Shown here one piece after another: positions 16,688 through 24,788 of a stretch of DNA of 64,000 nt (position 1 is its first letter; every line of letters begins with the position of its first letter). The notes below the pieces were generated by a model. That model was given only the letters and a program-made list of their open reading frames with translations. It ran no database searches and was not told the origin of the DNA. The position numbers and the translations under genes were made by a program. Location: contig NZ_BEWB01000006.1 of NCBI RefSeq assembly GCF_003112555.1, forward strand, positions 1 to 64,000, written 5' to 3'. This DNA comes from Streptomyces coelicoflavus. Lineage in GTDB: Bacteria; Actinomycetota; Actinomycetes; Streptomycetales; Streptomycetaceae.

Positions 16688-17139
16688 TGGTCGCCCACTC
16701 CCACTCCCGCACCGGCGCGCGCACGGCCGGGGCCGGCGGCGTCGGGACGGACGACCGGGGCCTGTCCACCATCGAGGTGGTGATCCTCGCCCCGGTGATG
16801 ATCCTCTTCATCCTCGTCCTGGTGGGCTTCGGCCAGCTCGTCGAAGGCCGCGGCGCCCTGGACGGCGCGGCCCGGGACGCGGCACGCGCGGGCTCGATCC
16901 AGAAGGACCACGGCACGGCGATGGCCGAGGCGAGGAAGGCGGCCCAGGCCGACCTGGAGGACGTCTGCTCCGGCCCCGTGTCCGTCGTCCAGAAGAGCGC
17001 CGGCTTCGAACCGGACACGCTCTTCACGGTCGAGGTCAGCTGCGAGGTGCGCGGCCTGTCGATGATCGGCCTCGACATCCCCACCACCCTCTCGGCGAGC
17101 TTCAGCTCCCCGCTGGACCCGTACCGGAGGGCCGCGTGA
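16687..17139 (+). CDS. second TadE-like pseudopilin
   Basis: 150 residues. The leader ends DDRG, then LSTIEVVILAPVMILFILVLV. After cleavage Glu is at +5 but +6 is Val instead of an aromatic residue. The extracellular domain has two Cys (EDVCSGP and VSCEVRG). It is coupled to both neighbours by one- and four-base overlaps. In the order of known tad loci it takes the TadF position, but TadE versus TadF cannot be told from sequence alone. Confidence 0.75.
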   Translation: MVAHSHSRTGARTAGAGGVGTDDRGLSTIEVVILAPVMILFILVLVGFGQLVEGRGALDGAARDAARAGSIQKDHGTAMAEARKAAQADLEDVCSGPVSVVQKSAGFEPDTLFTVEVSCEVRGLSMIGLDIPTTLSASFSSPLDPYRRAA

Positions 17140-17597
17140 GACACCTCGTACCCGACTGGCTGGTGGAGCGCGGCGCCCGCCTGGACGACCGCGGCTCCGG
17201 TGCCGGCGCGGTCATCATCTTCGCCCTGGTCTTCCTCGCCCTCTCGGCCTTCGTCATCGACGGCGGCATGTCCATCTCCAAGCGCGAACGCGCCGCGGAC
17301 ATCGCCGAACAGGCCGCCCGCTACGCCGCCCAGGACATAGACCGCGAGGCCGTCTACGAGAACGAGGGCGGCCCCGCCCCCATCAACTACGAGAACTGCG
17401 ACGCCCGGGTCAAGGCATTCGCCGCCGAGATGAACATGACCGGCGGCGACATCGCCGCGACGCACTGCGTGACGGCCGACGCCGGACGGGTGCAGGTCGA
17501 GGTCCAGCTCACGTACTCCCCGGTGTTCACGGGGGCGTTCTACGGCGGCGACGTGGTGGTCCACGGTCGGGCGGTGGCGGAGAACGAGGTGGGCTGA
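17136..17597 (+). CDS. TadG-like pilus assembly protein
   Basis: 153 residues. One N-terminal helix (AVIIFALVFLALSAFVIDGGM) follows the DDRGSGAG leader, with no Glu at +5. The domain after it contains AADIAEQAARYAAQ, typical of the TadG/RcpC-type Flp-like domain (DUF2134/TadE-G). Much shorter than proteobacterial TadG, so it lacks the von Willebrand domain. The GTG overlaps the preceding stop by four bases. Last structural gene of the pilus operon before the lipoprotein pair. Confidence 0.75.
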   Translation: MRHLVPDWLVERGARLDDRGSGAGAVIIFALVFLALSAFVIDGGMSISKRERAADIAEQAARYAAQDIDREAVYENEGGPAPINYENCDARVKAFAAEMNMTGGDIAATHCVTADAGRVQVEVQLTYSPVFTGAFYGGDVVVHGRAVAENEVG

Positions 17598-17663
17598 CCG
17601 ATGCCGCCCCGCCCGCAGACGCCATCCATCCTTCCTTCCCCCACTGACGGAGGTACGACTCCC

Positions 17664-18335
17664 ATGCGCACACGTACGACGACCGCGACCGCTGCCGCCG
17701 CCCTGACCACGGCGGTGGCCCTGCTGCTGACCGCCTGCGGCGGCGGCTCGGACTCCGACGACTCGGGGAAGGACGAGATCGCGGGCGCGGACACGGGGGC
17801 TTCGGCGTCCGCGTCGGCGTCGCCTTCGCCGTCCGCGAGCGGGGACGGGGTGGACCGGCCGGAGATCAAGCTGCCCGCCGACGTGAAGAACGTGTTCGAG
17901 GGCACCAAGACCGGGGATCCCGTCAAGGACGCGGTGCTCGCGGACAACGAACGGATGATCAACTCGATCGACGAGGCGATCACTGTCGACGCCGAGGAAC
18001 ACCCGGCCCTGAAGTTCTACAGCAAGGACAACGCCCTGGTCGCGGCCGCGACCTACGTCCAGTCCTTCTACGAGGGCGGCACCACCTGGACCGGGTCCAC
18101 GCGCTACTACGACCGCGAGGTCACCCTCAGCGGTGACAACGCCGCCACGGTGACGTACTGCGGTGACGAAACGGAGTCGTACAGCAAGGACCGGAAGACC
18201 AAGAAGGTCAAGAAGACGCCCGGCGACGCGGACGACTACGTCTCCTACAACGCGCGCATGGAGAAGAACGCCGACGGCGTGTGGCAGACCGTGAACGTGG
18301 TGTCGGAGCGAGGATCGGAGAAGTGCCAGCCGTGA
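17664..18335 (+). CDS. lipoprotein of the three-copy pair, copy 2
   Basis: 223 residues with a lipobox LTAC (Cys25) and an unusually Ser/Ala-rich acidic linker. The domain matches copies 1 and 3: IAGAD, RPxxKLPADV, FY..DNAL, TGSTRYY, YCGDETESYSKDRKTKK, VWQTVN, and a terminal Cys. ATG at 17664 follows GGAGG at 11 bases; the in-frame codon at 17601 would add 21 residues before the signal peptide. It lies 66 bases after the TadG-like gene with no obvious terminator between, so it may be transcribed with the pilus genes. Confidence 0.8.
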   Translation: MRTRTTTATAAAALTTAVALLLTACGGGSDSDDSGKDEIAGADTGASASASASPSPSASGDGVDRPEIKLPADVKNVFEGTKTGDPVKDAVLADNERMINSIDEAITVDAEEHPALKFYSKDNALVAAATYVQSFYEGGTTWTGSTRYYDREVTLSGDNAATVTYCGDETESYSKDRKTKKVKKTPGDADDYVSYNARMEKNADGVWQTVNVVSERGSEKCQP

Positions 18336-19375
18336 GCCGTACACGTCGACAGGGTTTCGTAGTCGCCGTACTCGTTCTCCCGATGGCCCTGGCCCCGACG
18401 GCCGCACAGGCCGGAGGGAAGACGGGGGACGGCAGCAGCCTGGGCGATGCCAAGGGCGGCGTCCAGGGCAAGAACCTCACGGTGCAGACCAGGGTCCGCA
18501 CGACGGTCAACGGCACCACCGGTTCGGGCAGGACCGGCAACCTCTCGTCCACCGACAGCAACTGGACGCCGCCGGCGTGCTGGTACGAGCCCGCCTTCTC
18601 GCCCAAGCAGATCGAGGCCACCGTCAAGGCCATGCGGGGCATCAGCGAGCTGCCGTTCATCGGGGACATCGGCGAGTTCGTCGGCGACACGCTGGACCAG
18701 CGGTACAAGGAGGGCAAGCCGTACAAGGACTACAACCTCGACAAGCAGGGCGAGGGCATGTTCTGGGCGGCCGCGGTCAACCCCAATCGCAAGGACGACC
18801 CCGAGGCCAGCGCCTGCGACAAGCCGCCGTTCTGGGTGGACAACGGCACCACCCCCGACGAGCCCCTCGCCGTGTCGCCGAAGATCCTCGCCGAGTACGC
18901 CTACGACGAACTCCCGGTCCCCGGCACGAGGATCGAGATGCGGCCGGCCGAGACGACGAAGGTGAACCTCCCCACCTGGGTCTGGCTGGACAGGACGAGG
19001 TTCAAGAAGATCTCGGTCACCGCGAGCCTCCCCGGCACCGGCCTCTCCGCCACCACCACCGCCGAACCCGTCTCCCTGCACATCGACCCCGGCACGCCTG
19101 ACGCGCGCACCTACCCGGCGTCCGGCGACTGCGAGCTGAACGCCGACGGCAGCATCGGGGCGCCGTACGAACAGGGCAAGGCGGACGACACCCCGCCCTG
19201 CGGCGTCACGTACCTGCGCTCCTCCGGCTCCGACGGTTCGTACCCCCTGCGGGCCACCGTCACCTGGAAGATCTCGTGGACCAGCACCACGGGCGAGGGC
19301 GGCAACCTCCCCGAAGGCACGTTCGGTGCGACGGAGGACGTGAAGGTACAGGAGATCCAGTCGGTGAACCGCTAG
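18332..19375 (+). CDS. secreted protein of the three-copy pair, copy 2
   Basis: 347 residues. A signal peptide cleaves near AQA (about residue 27), then a Gly/Thr linker leads to CWYEP at 83-87. The remaining motifs follow the family: KVNLPTWVWLD, PGTPDARTYPASGDC, TPPCGVTYLRSS, and the end VQEIQSVNR. GTG at 18332 overlaps the lipoprotein stop by four bases, compared with 13 in copies 1 and 3. Unlike those copies, no WXG100-like gene follows: the next gene is the converging kinase, 19 bases away. Function unknown. Confidence 0.8.
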   Translation: MSRTRRQGFVVAVLVLPMALAPTAAQAGGKTGDGSSLGDAKGGVQGKNLTVQTRVRTTVNGTTGSGRTGNLSSTDSNWTPPACWYEPAFSPKQIEATVKAMRGISELPFIGDIGEFVGDTLDQRYKEGKPYKDYNLDKQGEGMFWAAAVNPNRKDDPEASACDKPPFWVDNGTTPDEPLAVSPKILAEYAYDELPVPGTRIEMRPAETTKVNLPTWVWLDRTRFKKISVTASLPGTGLSATTTAEPVSLHIDPGTPDARTYPASGDCELNADGSIGAPYEQGKADDTPPCGVTYLRSSGSDGSYPLRATVTWKISWTSTTGEGGNLPEGTFGATEDVKVQEIQSVNR

Positions 19376-19394
19376 GACCCGGCCACGGCCAAGG

Positions 19395-21266
19395 TCACTC
19401 GGGCTTCCACTGGGTGGCCGTGAAGACGTACGTACGCAGGTGGTCGTTCTCGGGCCCCTCGTCGTTGGCCCTGGTGACCCACAGCTGGGTCACCGCGCCC
19501 TGGCCGGACTCGATGCACAGCGCGGTGCCCACCTTGAGCAGCGAGTCGTCCCTGATCCTGCTGAGCGGGATCGGGTTCGGCAGCGTCGCCGCGCGGGCGG
19601 CTTCGCGGCACTCGGTAGGTGTGGGGCGTCGCTCGGCCAGGATGCCGAACGTTCCGCCGCCGTCGGCGAGGCGGATGCCGTTCACCTTGATCGGGTCGGG
19701 GCAGTCCGTGTACGTCAGCCACTGCCCGGAGGTCGGGACGTAGGACCCGTTGGTCTTCAGGTCGAGGTCGTTGACGTCGAGCGTGGTGACGTCGGCGGGG
19801 TTGCACAACGTGCCCGAGCCGACGTCCTGGGCGTTCGGGTAGTACTTGGGCGCCCGCAGGACGAGGTTCTTGTCCCGCACGCTGACCTGCCATCCGGCCT
19901 CGGTCTTCGGCCCGTCGCCGGCCGAGGGCACACCGGCCCCGGGGGCCTGTTCCGCCGAGCCGGTACCAGCGGCGCCGGCGTCGGTGTCGGCGCCGGTGTC
20001 GGAGGAGGCCGGGTCCGTGGCACCGCCGGACGCCGCCCGGTCGTTGCCGCGGGAATCGTCGTCCGCCGTCATCCGGTAGGCGAGGACCGAGCCCCCGCCG
20101 ACGGCGAGAACACCGACGACGGCGAGAGCGGCGACCAGCGGCCCGCGTCGGCGCCCGGACGGTGTCCCCGGGCCCTGGTGGGCCGGGCCGCCAACCGGCT
20201 GCGGCGGCTGGGCCGGAGCGGTGGGCGCCGCCGCGGCGAACGCGGCCTGCGGCGACAGGCCGGGCTGGGTGGGCACGGGAGGGGCGGCCGGCATGGGAAC
20301 CACCGGGTGCGCGGGCTGCGCGGGCTGCGCGGGCGGCGGGACGGCGTCGACCGGACCGGGCGCGGGCGCCGAGTACAGGCGCAGCGTCTGCTCCTGTTGC
20401 GCGATCTGCTGGGAAACGGCCGTCGGCAGCCACCACCCCTCCTGGCGGGCCAGCCCGGACGTCCCGGCCAGCGTGTGACACGCCTCGACGATGTGCGCGG
20501 GAGTCGGTCGCGCGGCCGACTCCTTGGCAAGACAGGCACCGACCAGACCGCGCAACTCCTCGGGACAGGCGGTCAGATCGGGCTCGTTGGACACGATCCG
20601 GTACAGCAGCGCGTGGGAGGACCCCTCGCCGAAGGGATGCCGCCCGGTGGCCGCGAAGCAGGCGACGAGTCCGAGCGCGAAGACGTCCAGGGCGGGGGTG
20701 ACGTCACCGCCCACGGCCTGCTCGGGCGCCATGTACGCGGGCGTACCCAGCCGCACGTCCGTCCCGGTCAGCGCGGTGGTGTCGGCGGCGCGGGCGATCC
20801 CGAAGTCGATGACGCGGGGTCCGTCCGAGGCGAGGAGCACGTTGGACGGCTTCAGGTCACGGTGGACGACACCGGCGGCGTGGATGCTCTGCAGGGCCTC
20901 GGCGATGCCGGCGACCAGTTGCAGCACCGTGGGCAGCGGCAACGGGCCGTGCTGGTACACGGCGGAGGCGAGGGAGGGGCCGGGCACGTACCCGGTGGCG
21001 AGCCAGGGCTCGGACCCGTCGGTGAGACTGTCGAGCACGGGTGCGGTGTACGGCCCCTGTACGCGCCGGGCCGCCGCCACCTCGTGGGTGAAACGCCTGC
21101 GGAACTCCGCGTCCTGGGCGTAGTCACGCCGTACGACCTTCAGCGCGACCGGCTGCCCGCCGCGCGTGTGCGACAGATAGACGACTCCCATGCCGCCCTC
21201 ACCCAGCCGCGCACGCAACCGGTAACCGGCTATCTCCCGGACGTCGTCGGCTGACAGGGCTTCCAT
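19395..21266 (-). CDS. membrane Ser/Thr protein kinase with extracellular domain
   Basis: 623 residues. The N-terminal Hanks-type kinase has a Gly loop LGEGGMG (21-27), Lys43, Glu62, HRD (135-137) with KPSN, DFG (154-156), and a GTPAYMAPE activation segment end. It looks catalytically complete. A long Pro/Ala juxtamembrane linker (about 300-370) leads to one membrane helix near 376-398. The extracellular part is 225 residues and is not PASTA-like; it has several Cys (GTLCNPAD, YTDCPDP, TECREA, ALCIESG). The layout is a sensor kinase reading an outside cue. Phosphorylation targets are unknown, but it is flanked by two copies of the lipoprotein/secreted pair. Confidence 0.88.
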   Translation of the reverse strand: MEALSADDVREIAGYRLRARLGEGGMGVVYLSHTRGGQPVALKVVRRDYAQDAEFRRRFTHEVAAARRVQGPYTAPVLDSLTDGSEPWLATGYVPGPSLASAVYQHGPLPLPTVLQLVAGIAEALQSIHAAGVVHRDLKPSNVLLASDGPRVIDFGIARAADTTALTGTDVRLGTPAYMAPEQAVGGDVTPALDVFALGLVACFAATGRHPFGEGSSHALLYRIVSNEPDLTACPEELRGLVGACLAKESAARPTPAHIVEACHTLAGTSGLARQEGWWLPTAVSQQIAQQEQTLRLYSAPAPGPVDAVPPPAQPAQPAHPVVPMPAAPPVPTQPGLSPQAAFAAAAPTAPAQPPQPVGGPAHQGPGTPSGRRRGPLVAALAVVGVLAVGGGSVLAYRMTADDDSRGNDRAASGGATDPASSDTGADTDAGAAGTGSAEQAPGAGVPSAGDGPKTEAGWQVSVRDKNLVLRAPKYYPNAQDVGSGTLCNPADVTTLDVNDLDLKTNGSYVPTSGQWLTYTDCPDPIKVNGIRLADGGGTFGILAERRPTPTECREAARAATLPNPIPLSRIRDDSLLKVGTALCIESGQGAVTQLWVTRANDEGPENDHLRTYVFTATQWKPE

Positions 21267-21371
21267 CGGGGGAGTCCTTCCGCGGGTGGGCTGAGTGAGT
21301 CATGGTACGGAAGTGGTCCCACGGCACGGCACGGCACCGCCGTACGGTGCGGGGCGGGGCGGAGCGCGTCG

Positions 21372-21839
21372 TCAGCCCATGGGAACGCCGAGGTCCCGCG
21401 TCAGGATCTCGACGAGCCTGCTCTCCGGCACCTCGGGCGGACAGTGGCCCAACTCCCGGGCGTGCGCGCGGAATGCCTCGGGGAGGGCGAGGTGATACGT
21501 GACCACGTAGTACGCGAGGTCGTCGCGCCAGAGCCAGACACCGTCGGTGAGCAGCGAGCCGGCCCCTGCCAACGTCGGTCCCTCGGAGTCCAGTACGTCG
21601 GCCTGTGCGCCCATCTCGGCCCAGATCCGGGTGCCTTGCCGGAGATGGTCCACGAGCCGAGCCTCGCCGGCGACCGCAGAGGGCCTCACCGCGTCCCTGA
21701 TCGTGCCGTCGGTGGGGAACCCCCAGCCGGGCGAGAGCTCGTCGAAGAACCCGACGGCCCGGACCGTACGTGCCGTCCGGGTGCCCTCAGTCGGGCAGCG
21801 GGAGCCCTTCGGCCCGCGCGATGTCGAGTGCTCGTGCAA
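21372..21839 (-). CDS. small protein paralogous to its upstream neighbour
   Basis: Up to 155 residues. The part from GFFDELSPGW onward looks coding, and its second half aligns with the neighbour at 21787-22161: a LLTDGVWLW strand against IMTDGHWVW, followed by LPEAFRAHA against PPPAFVRHA, then PEV and a final helix. The start is odd. The only in-frame initiation codon before the conserved part is TTG at 21839, which overlaps the upstream gene by 53 bases; a later GTG would remove about 50 residues. Translational coupling or a non-standard start is likely. No known family recognised. Confidence 0.55.
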   Translation of the reverse strand: MHEHSTSRGPKGSRCPTEGTRTARTVRAVGFFDELSPGWGFPTDGTIRDAVRPSAVAGEARLVDHLRQGTRIWAEMGAQADVLDSEGPTLAGAGSLLTDGVWLWRDDLAYYVVTYHLALPEAFRAHARELGHCPPEVPESRLVEILTRDLGVPMG

Positions 21840-22161
21840 CGCTGACCTCCGGGGCCGAGAATCGGAGCGAAACGGCGTGCCGGACGAACGCCGGCGGCGG
21901 CGCCACGCGGTGCTGCCGGACGTGGTCCGACCAGGCGAGGGCCCAGACCCAGTGTCCGTCGGTCATGATCCCCACGCGTACGCGCATGCGTGCCGAGCCG
22001 GAGAACGGATCCGGGAGCGTGCCGGGCGAGAACAGTACGGGTTCGGCTTCCTCCAGGAACCTGGCCAGGGACTCGGCCAGCCCGTCGGGGAGCGTGCCGG
22101 GGGCGAAGTCGGCCTCCAGCTGGGGCTCGCCGACGAGGTGGGGCACGGGGAGCCTGGCCAT
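21787..22161 (-). CDS. small protein paralogous to its downstream neighbour
   Basis: 124 residues, soluble, no signal. The conserved half contains IMTDGHWVWALAW and AFVRHA, shared with the product of 21372-21839, so the pair arose by tandem duplication. The gene begins three bases after the stop of the WXG100-like gene. Small duplicated proteins placed directly behind secreted-type genes are often immunity or chaperone proteins, but this is inference from position only. Confidence 0.6.
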   Translation of the reverse strand: MARLPVPHLVGEPQLEADFAPGTLPDGLAESLARFLEEAEPVLFSPGTLPDPFSGSARMRVRVGIMTDGHWVWALAWSDHVRQHRVAPPPAFVRHAVSLRFSAPEVSVARALDIARAEGLPLPD

Positions 22162-22164
22162 CCG

Positions 22165-22497
22165 CTACTTGTCGCCGCCCTTGCCGCCCCGCTTGTCCTC
22201 CGTCTTCACGGCGTCGTTGACCTGCTTGGTGAGTTCGTCGTCGAGCTTCTTGAACTCGCGGACCACGGCGTCCGACATGCTGCCGAGCGCGTCGAGCTGC
22301 TGGGTGATGTCCTCGCGGCCGTCCTCCCAGTTGGACTCGAAGTCGTCGAGCGCGTCATTGACGCTGCCGTCGCCGATGTCGTCCTTGTAGGACTCGAACA
22401 GCTTCTTCGTGTGGTTCAGCCGCGTCTTGAGAGACCGCAGCCGGCGCCCGTAGTTCTCCAGCTCGGTCAACGGCAGTGCGAGGTCGCTCTTGCCCAT
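22165..22497 (-). CDS. WXG100-like helical protein
   Basis: 110 residues with two long charged helices around a turn F-E-S-N-W-E-D-G (W57, G60), preceded by an IGDGSVNDAL motif typical of actinobacterial WXG100-like proteins. The tail is Lys/Gly-rich. ATG at 22497 has AGAGG upstream. It lies in the operon behind copy 3 of the lipoprotein/secreted pair, as the 101-residue protein at 4446-4751 lies behind copy 1. Type VII secretion export is plausible, but no secretion ATPase is nearby. Confidence 0.7.
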   Translation of the reverse strand: MGKSDLALPLTELENYGRRLRSLKTRLNHTKKLFESYKDDIGDGSVNDALDDFESNWEDGREDITQQLDALGSMSDAVVREFKKLDDELTKQVNDAVKTEDKRGGKGGDK

Positions 22498-22519
22498 GTC
22501 CCGGAGTCCTCTCTGCGGG

Positions 22520-22687
22520 TCAGACGGAACGGAACGTGCCGGTCACAGCGCCGAAGCCGTCGCGGAACGCCTCGGCGCGGTCCAGCACCGGGGCGGCTCC
22601 GGAGACGAGGACGACCCGGTCGGTGGTTGCCGGGGCGGGGACGGACGTCTGCGTCAGCACCCTACGAAGGGTACGACTGTCGGCCAT
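22520..22687 (-). CDS. 55-residue hypothetical protein
   Basis: Short open frame, ATG at 22687 to TGA at 22520-22522, with strongly G/C-biased third positions like its neighbours. It fills exactly the space between the secreted protein of copy 3 (stop 49 bases upstream) and the WXG100-like gene (start 22 bases downstream). The product begins MADSRTLRRVL and ends GAVTGTFRSV, with no signal or membrane helix. No clear ribosome site precedes the ATG. The frame and position argue for a real gene; there is no equivalent behind copy 1. Function unknown. Confidence 0.5.
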   Translation of the reverse strand: MADSRTLRRVLTQTSVPAPATTDRVVLVSGAAPVLDRAEAFRDGFGAVTGTFRSV

Positions 22688-22736
22688 GACGCACGGGCGC
22701 GGCGTGCGCTGACCGCCGAGCGGGCCGAGGAACTGT

Positions 22737-23852
22737 TCAGCGGTTGATGGACTGGATCTCTTGGACTTCCATGTCCTGCGTCGACTCGAACGTGCCGTCC
22801 GGCAGGTCGCCCTGGGCGCCGCCGGTGCCCTCCCAGGAGATTTCCCAGGTGATCGAGGCCTTCAATCGATACGGCTCGCCGTTCGACGAGCGGAGGTAGC
22901 GGATGCCGCAGGGGGGTGTCTCGTCTGCCTTGCCCTTCGTGTACGGCGTACCGATGGAGCCGTCGGCGTTGATCTCGCAGTCGCCGGAGGCGGGGAAGGT
23001 CTCGGCGTCGGCCGTGCCGGGCTCCAGGTGGAGGGCGACGGGCTTCGCGGTCGTCTCCGCCCAGAGCCCGGTGTGGGGCAGCTCGGCCCGGACCTTGACC
23101 TCCTTGAAGGTGCCCTTGTCCAGCCAGACCCAGGTGGGAAGGTTCACGGTGGACTTCGTCTCGGGCTTCAGCTCGACCTTGGTCCCGGGCACGTCGATCT
23201 GGTCGTATGCGTAGGCGGCGAGCGTCTCGGGGGTGGGGGCGTGTTCGTCGTCCGGGACGGTGCCGGCGTCCTGCCAGAACATGATGCGGCCGCAGTCCCA
23301 GGCCTTGGTGTCGTGCTCGTGTCCTTTGCGGACCACGCTGCGCCAGAACATGCCGTTCTTGCCGACGTTGTAGTCCTTGTAGCCCTCTGCCGTCGTGTTC
23401 TTCGACGCGTTGATGTCGAAGTTGTCCTGCTCCTCGCCCTCCTCGTAGTGGTCCACGAAGATTCCCGAGGTCCAGAACTCGTGGGTGTTCACGGCGCCCA
23501 GGCCGCCGTTCTTCTCCAGGTCCGCGACGGCGGACTTGAGCTGTTCCGGGGTGAACACCGGCTCGTACCAGCAGACCGGCGGCTCCCAGTTGGGGTCGAC
23601 GGAGGTGAGGTCCTCCATGGAGCCGGTGCCGGTGCGGCCGTCGGGGTAGGTGACCTGAATCCTGGACTGGGAGACGGAGGCCAGGAGGGTGCGATTGTTC
23701 GCATCGCCCTGTGGTTTGTCGCTGCCTTCCGGCGTCGGTGTGGTGCCGCCCACGGGCTTGTCGGCATGGGCCACTCCCGCAGCCCACAACACGGAACCGG
23801 CAGCGAGCGCCACGATCCACTTCGTGCGGCCGGCAGCGGTCAGCCCCGGCAT
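22737..23852 (-). CDS. secreted protein of the three-copy pair, copy 3
   Basis: 371 residues, the longest of the three. The signal peptide ends near AHA (residue 30). CWYEP is at 94-98, followed by NYNVGKNGMFW, KSTVNLPTWVWLD, PGTADAETFPASGDC, TPPCGIRYLRSS, and the terminal VQEIQSINR. ATG at 23852 overlaps the lipoprotein gene by 13 bases, the same overlap as copy 1. An in-frame codon 14 residues upstream was rejected because it lies before the signal peptide. Function unknown; it likely works outside the membrane with the lipoprotein. Confidence 0.8.
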   Translation of the reverse strand: MPGLTAAGRTKWIVALAAGSVLWAAGVAHADKPVGGTTPTPEGSDKPQGDANNRTLLASVSQSRIQVTYPDGRTGTGSMEDLTSVDPNWEPPVCWYEPVFTPEQLKSAVADLEKNGGLGAVNTHEFWTSGIFVDHYEEGEEQDNFDINASKNTTAEGYKDYNVGKNGMFWRSVVRKGHEHDTKAWDCGRIMFWQDAGTVPDDEHAPTPETLAAYAYDQIDVPGTKVELKPETKSTVNLPTWVWLDKGTFKEVKVRAELPHTGLWAETTAKPVALHLEPGTADAETFPASGDCEINADGSIGTPYTKGKADETPPCGIRYLRSSNGEPYRLKASITWEISWEGTGGAQGDLPDGTFESTQDMEVQEIQSINR

Positions 23853-24505
23853 TCCGTGGCCTTCCCCTCGACGGTGATCTGCTGGGCCCGCCACACCGGC
23901 GAGTCCTGCTGGGGAGCCATGAGGAGGCTGAACTTCTGGTAACTGGCCAGGCTCTCCTCGGTGCGGTGAACCTTTCCGGTCTTCACTTCCTTGCCGTAAG
24001 CCTTGGACTGGTCCTCGCAGAACGTGACAAGGATCGACTTGGCCTTCTCACCTTCGCCTACGGGGCTGGTTTCCGCCTGGTAGTACCGGTCCTCGCCGGT
24101 CAGGGTCCAACCGCCGTCCACGTACTCCCGGATCTGCGACTCCGCGTACCGGGCGGCACCCGCCGCCGAGTAGAAGCCGTACGCGGGATCCTTGGCGTTC
24201 TGTTCGGTGATGCCGTGATTCAGCGCTCTGATGTAGTTCGCGGCGTCACCCAGCGCGGCGGTGGCGTCCGCGTCCGACGGCTTCTCGAAATCGAAGACCA
24301 GCTTCAGGTCCTTGGGCAGGCTCACGTCCGGCCGCTTCACGTCGGCCGTCCCCGGCGTCGATGCCGAAGCCGACGGGCCGGCCGTTCCCGTCTCCGCCCC
24401 CTTGATGTCGTCCGGCGACGAGTCGTCCCCGCCGCAGGCGGTCAGGAGCAGGGCCGCCGTCGCGGTGAAGGTGGCGGCGGTCATGGTGAGGGCGCTGCGG
24501 GCCAC
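23840..24505 (-). CDS. lipoprotein of the three-copy pair, copy 3
   Basis: 221 residues from GTG at 24505, placed seven bases after a G-run (GGGGGG) and directly in front of the signal peptide. An in-frame codon at 24703 would add 66 unlikely residues. Lipobox LTAC has Cys24. The domain keeps IKGAE, RPDVSLPKDL, GFYSAAGAA, TGEDRYY, FCEDQSKAYGK, KTGKV, and a final Cys. It is the most diverged lipoprotein copy. It heads the minus-strand operon that continues to 21372 and diverges from the LysM/BTAD gene. Confidence 0.8.
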   Translation of the reverse strand: MARSALTMTAATFTATAALLLTACGGDDSSPDDIKGAETGTAGPSASASTPGTADVKRPDVSLPKDLKLVFDFEKPSDADATAALGDAANYIRALNHGITEQNAKDPAYGFYSAAGAARYAESQIREYVDGGWTLTGEDRYYQAETSPVGEGEKAKSILVTFCEDQSKAYGKEVKTGKVHRTEESLASYQKFSLLMAPQQDSPVWRAQQITVEGKATECRG

Positions 24506-24788
24506 TGATGTTCCCCCCGGGATACGACGTGTGCGACGGGCAACGAAGCTACCAGGGGTGCGTGCGCGGCCTCTGACCGGTTTTCGGGGATTGTGTGCGG
24601 AGTGTGAAGGAGGCGTTCGAAGAAACGGGCAAAGTGCGTGAAGCGGACGGAAGTTGTGATGTGAGCCTCTCCTGACCCTTCGCCGCTGTCGGCGGGAGTC
24701 CATAAGATCTCTGTAGGCTCAACACACCCCTCACGCCGGACGCCCCCGCGGCCTCCTCCGCCCACGACCACGACCCAGGACTGCGCCC

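Noticed and set aside
18200..19101. Alternative plus- and minus-strand frames across copy 2 of the pair
   Set aside because: Only the frame 18332-19375 has a signal peptide and homology to copies 1 and 3.
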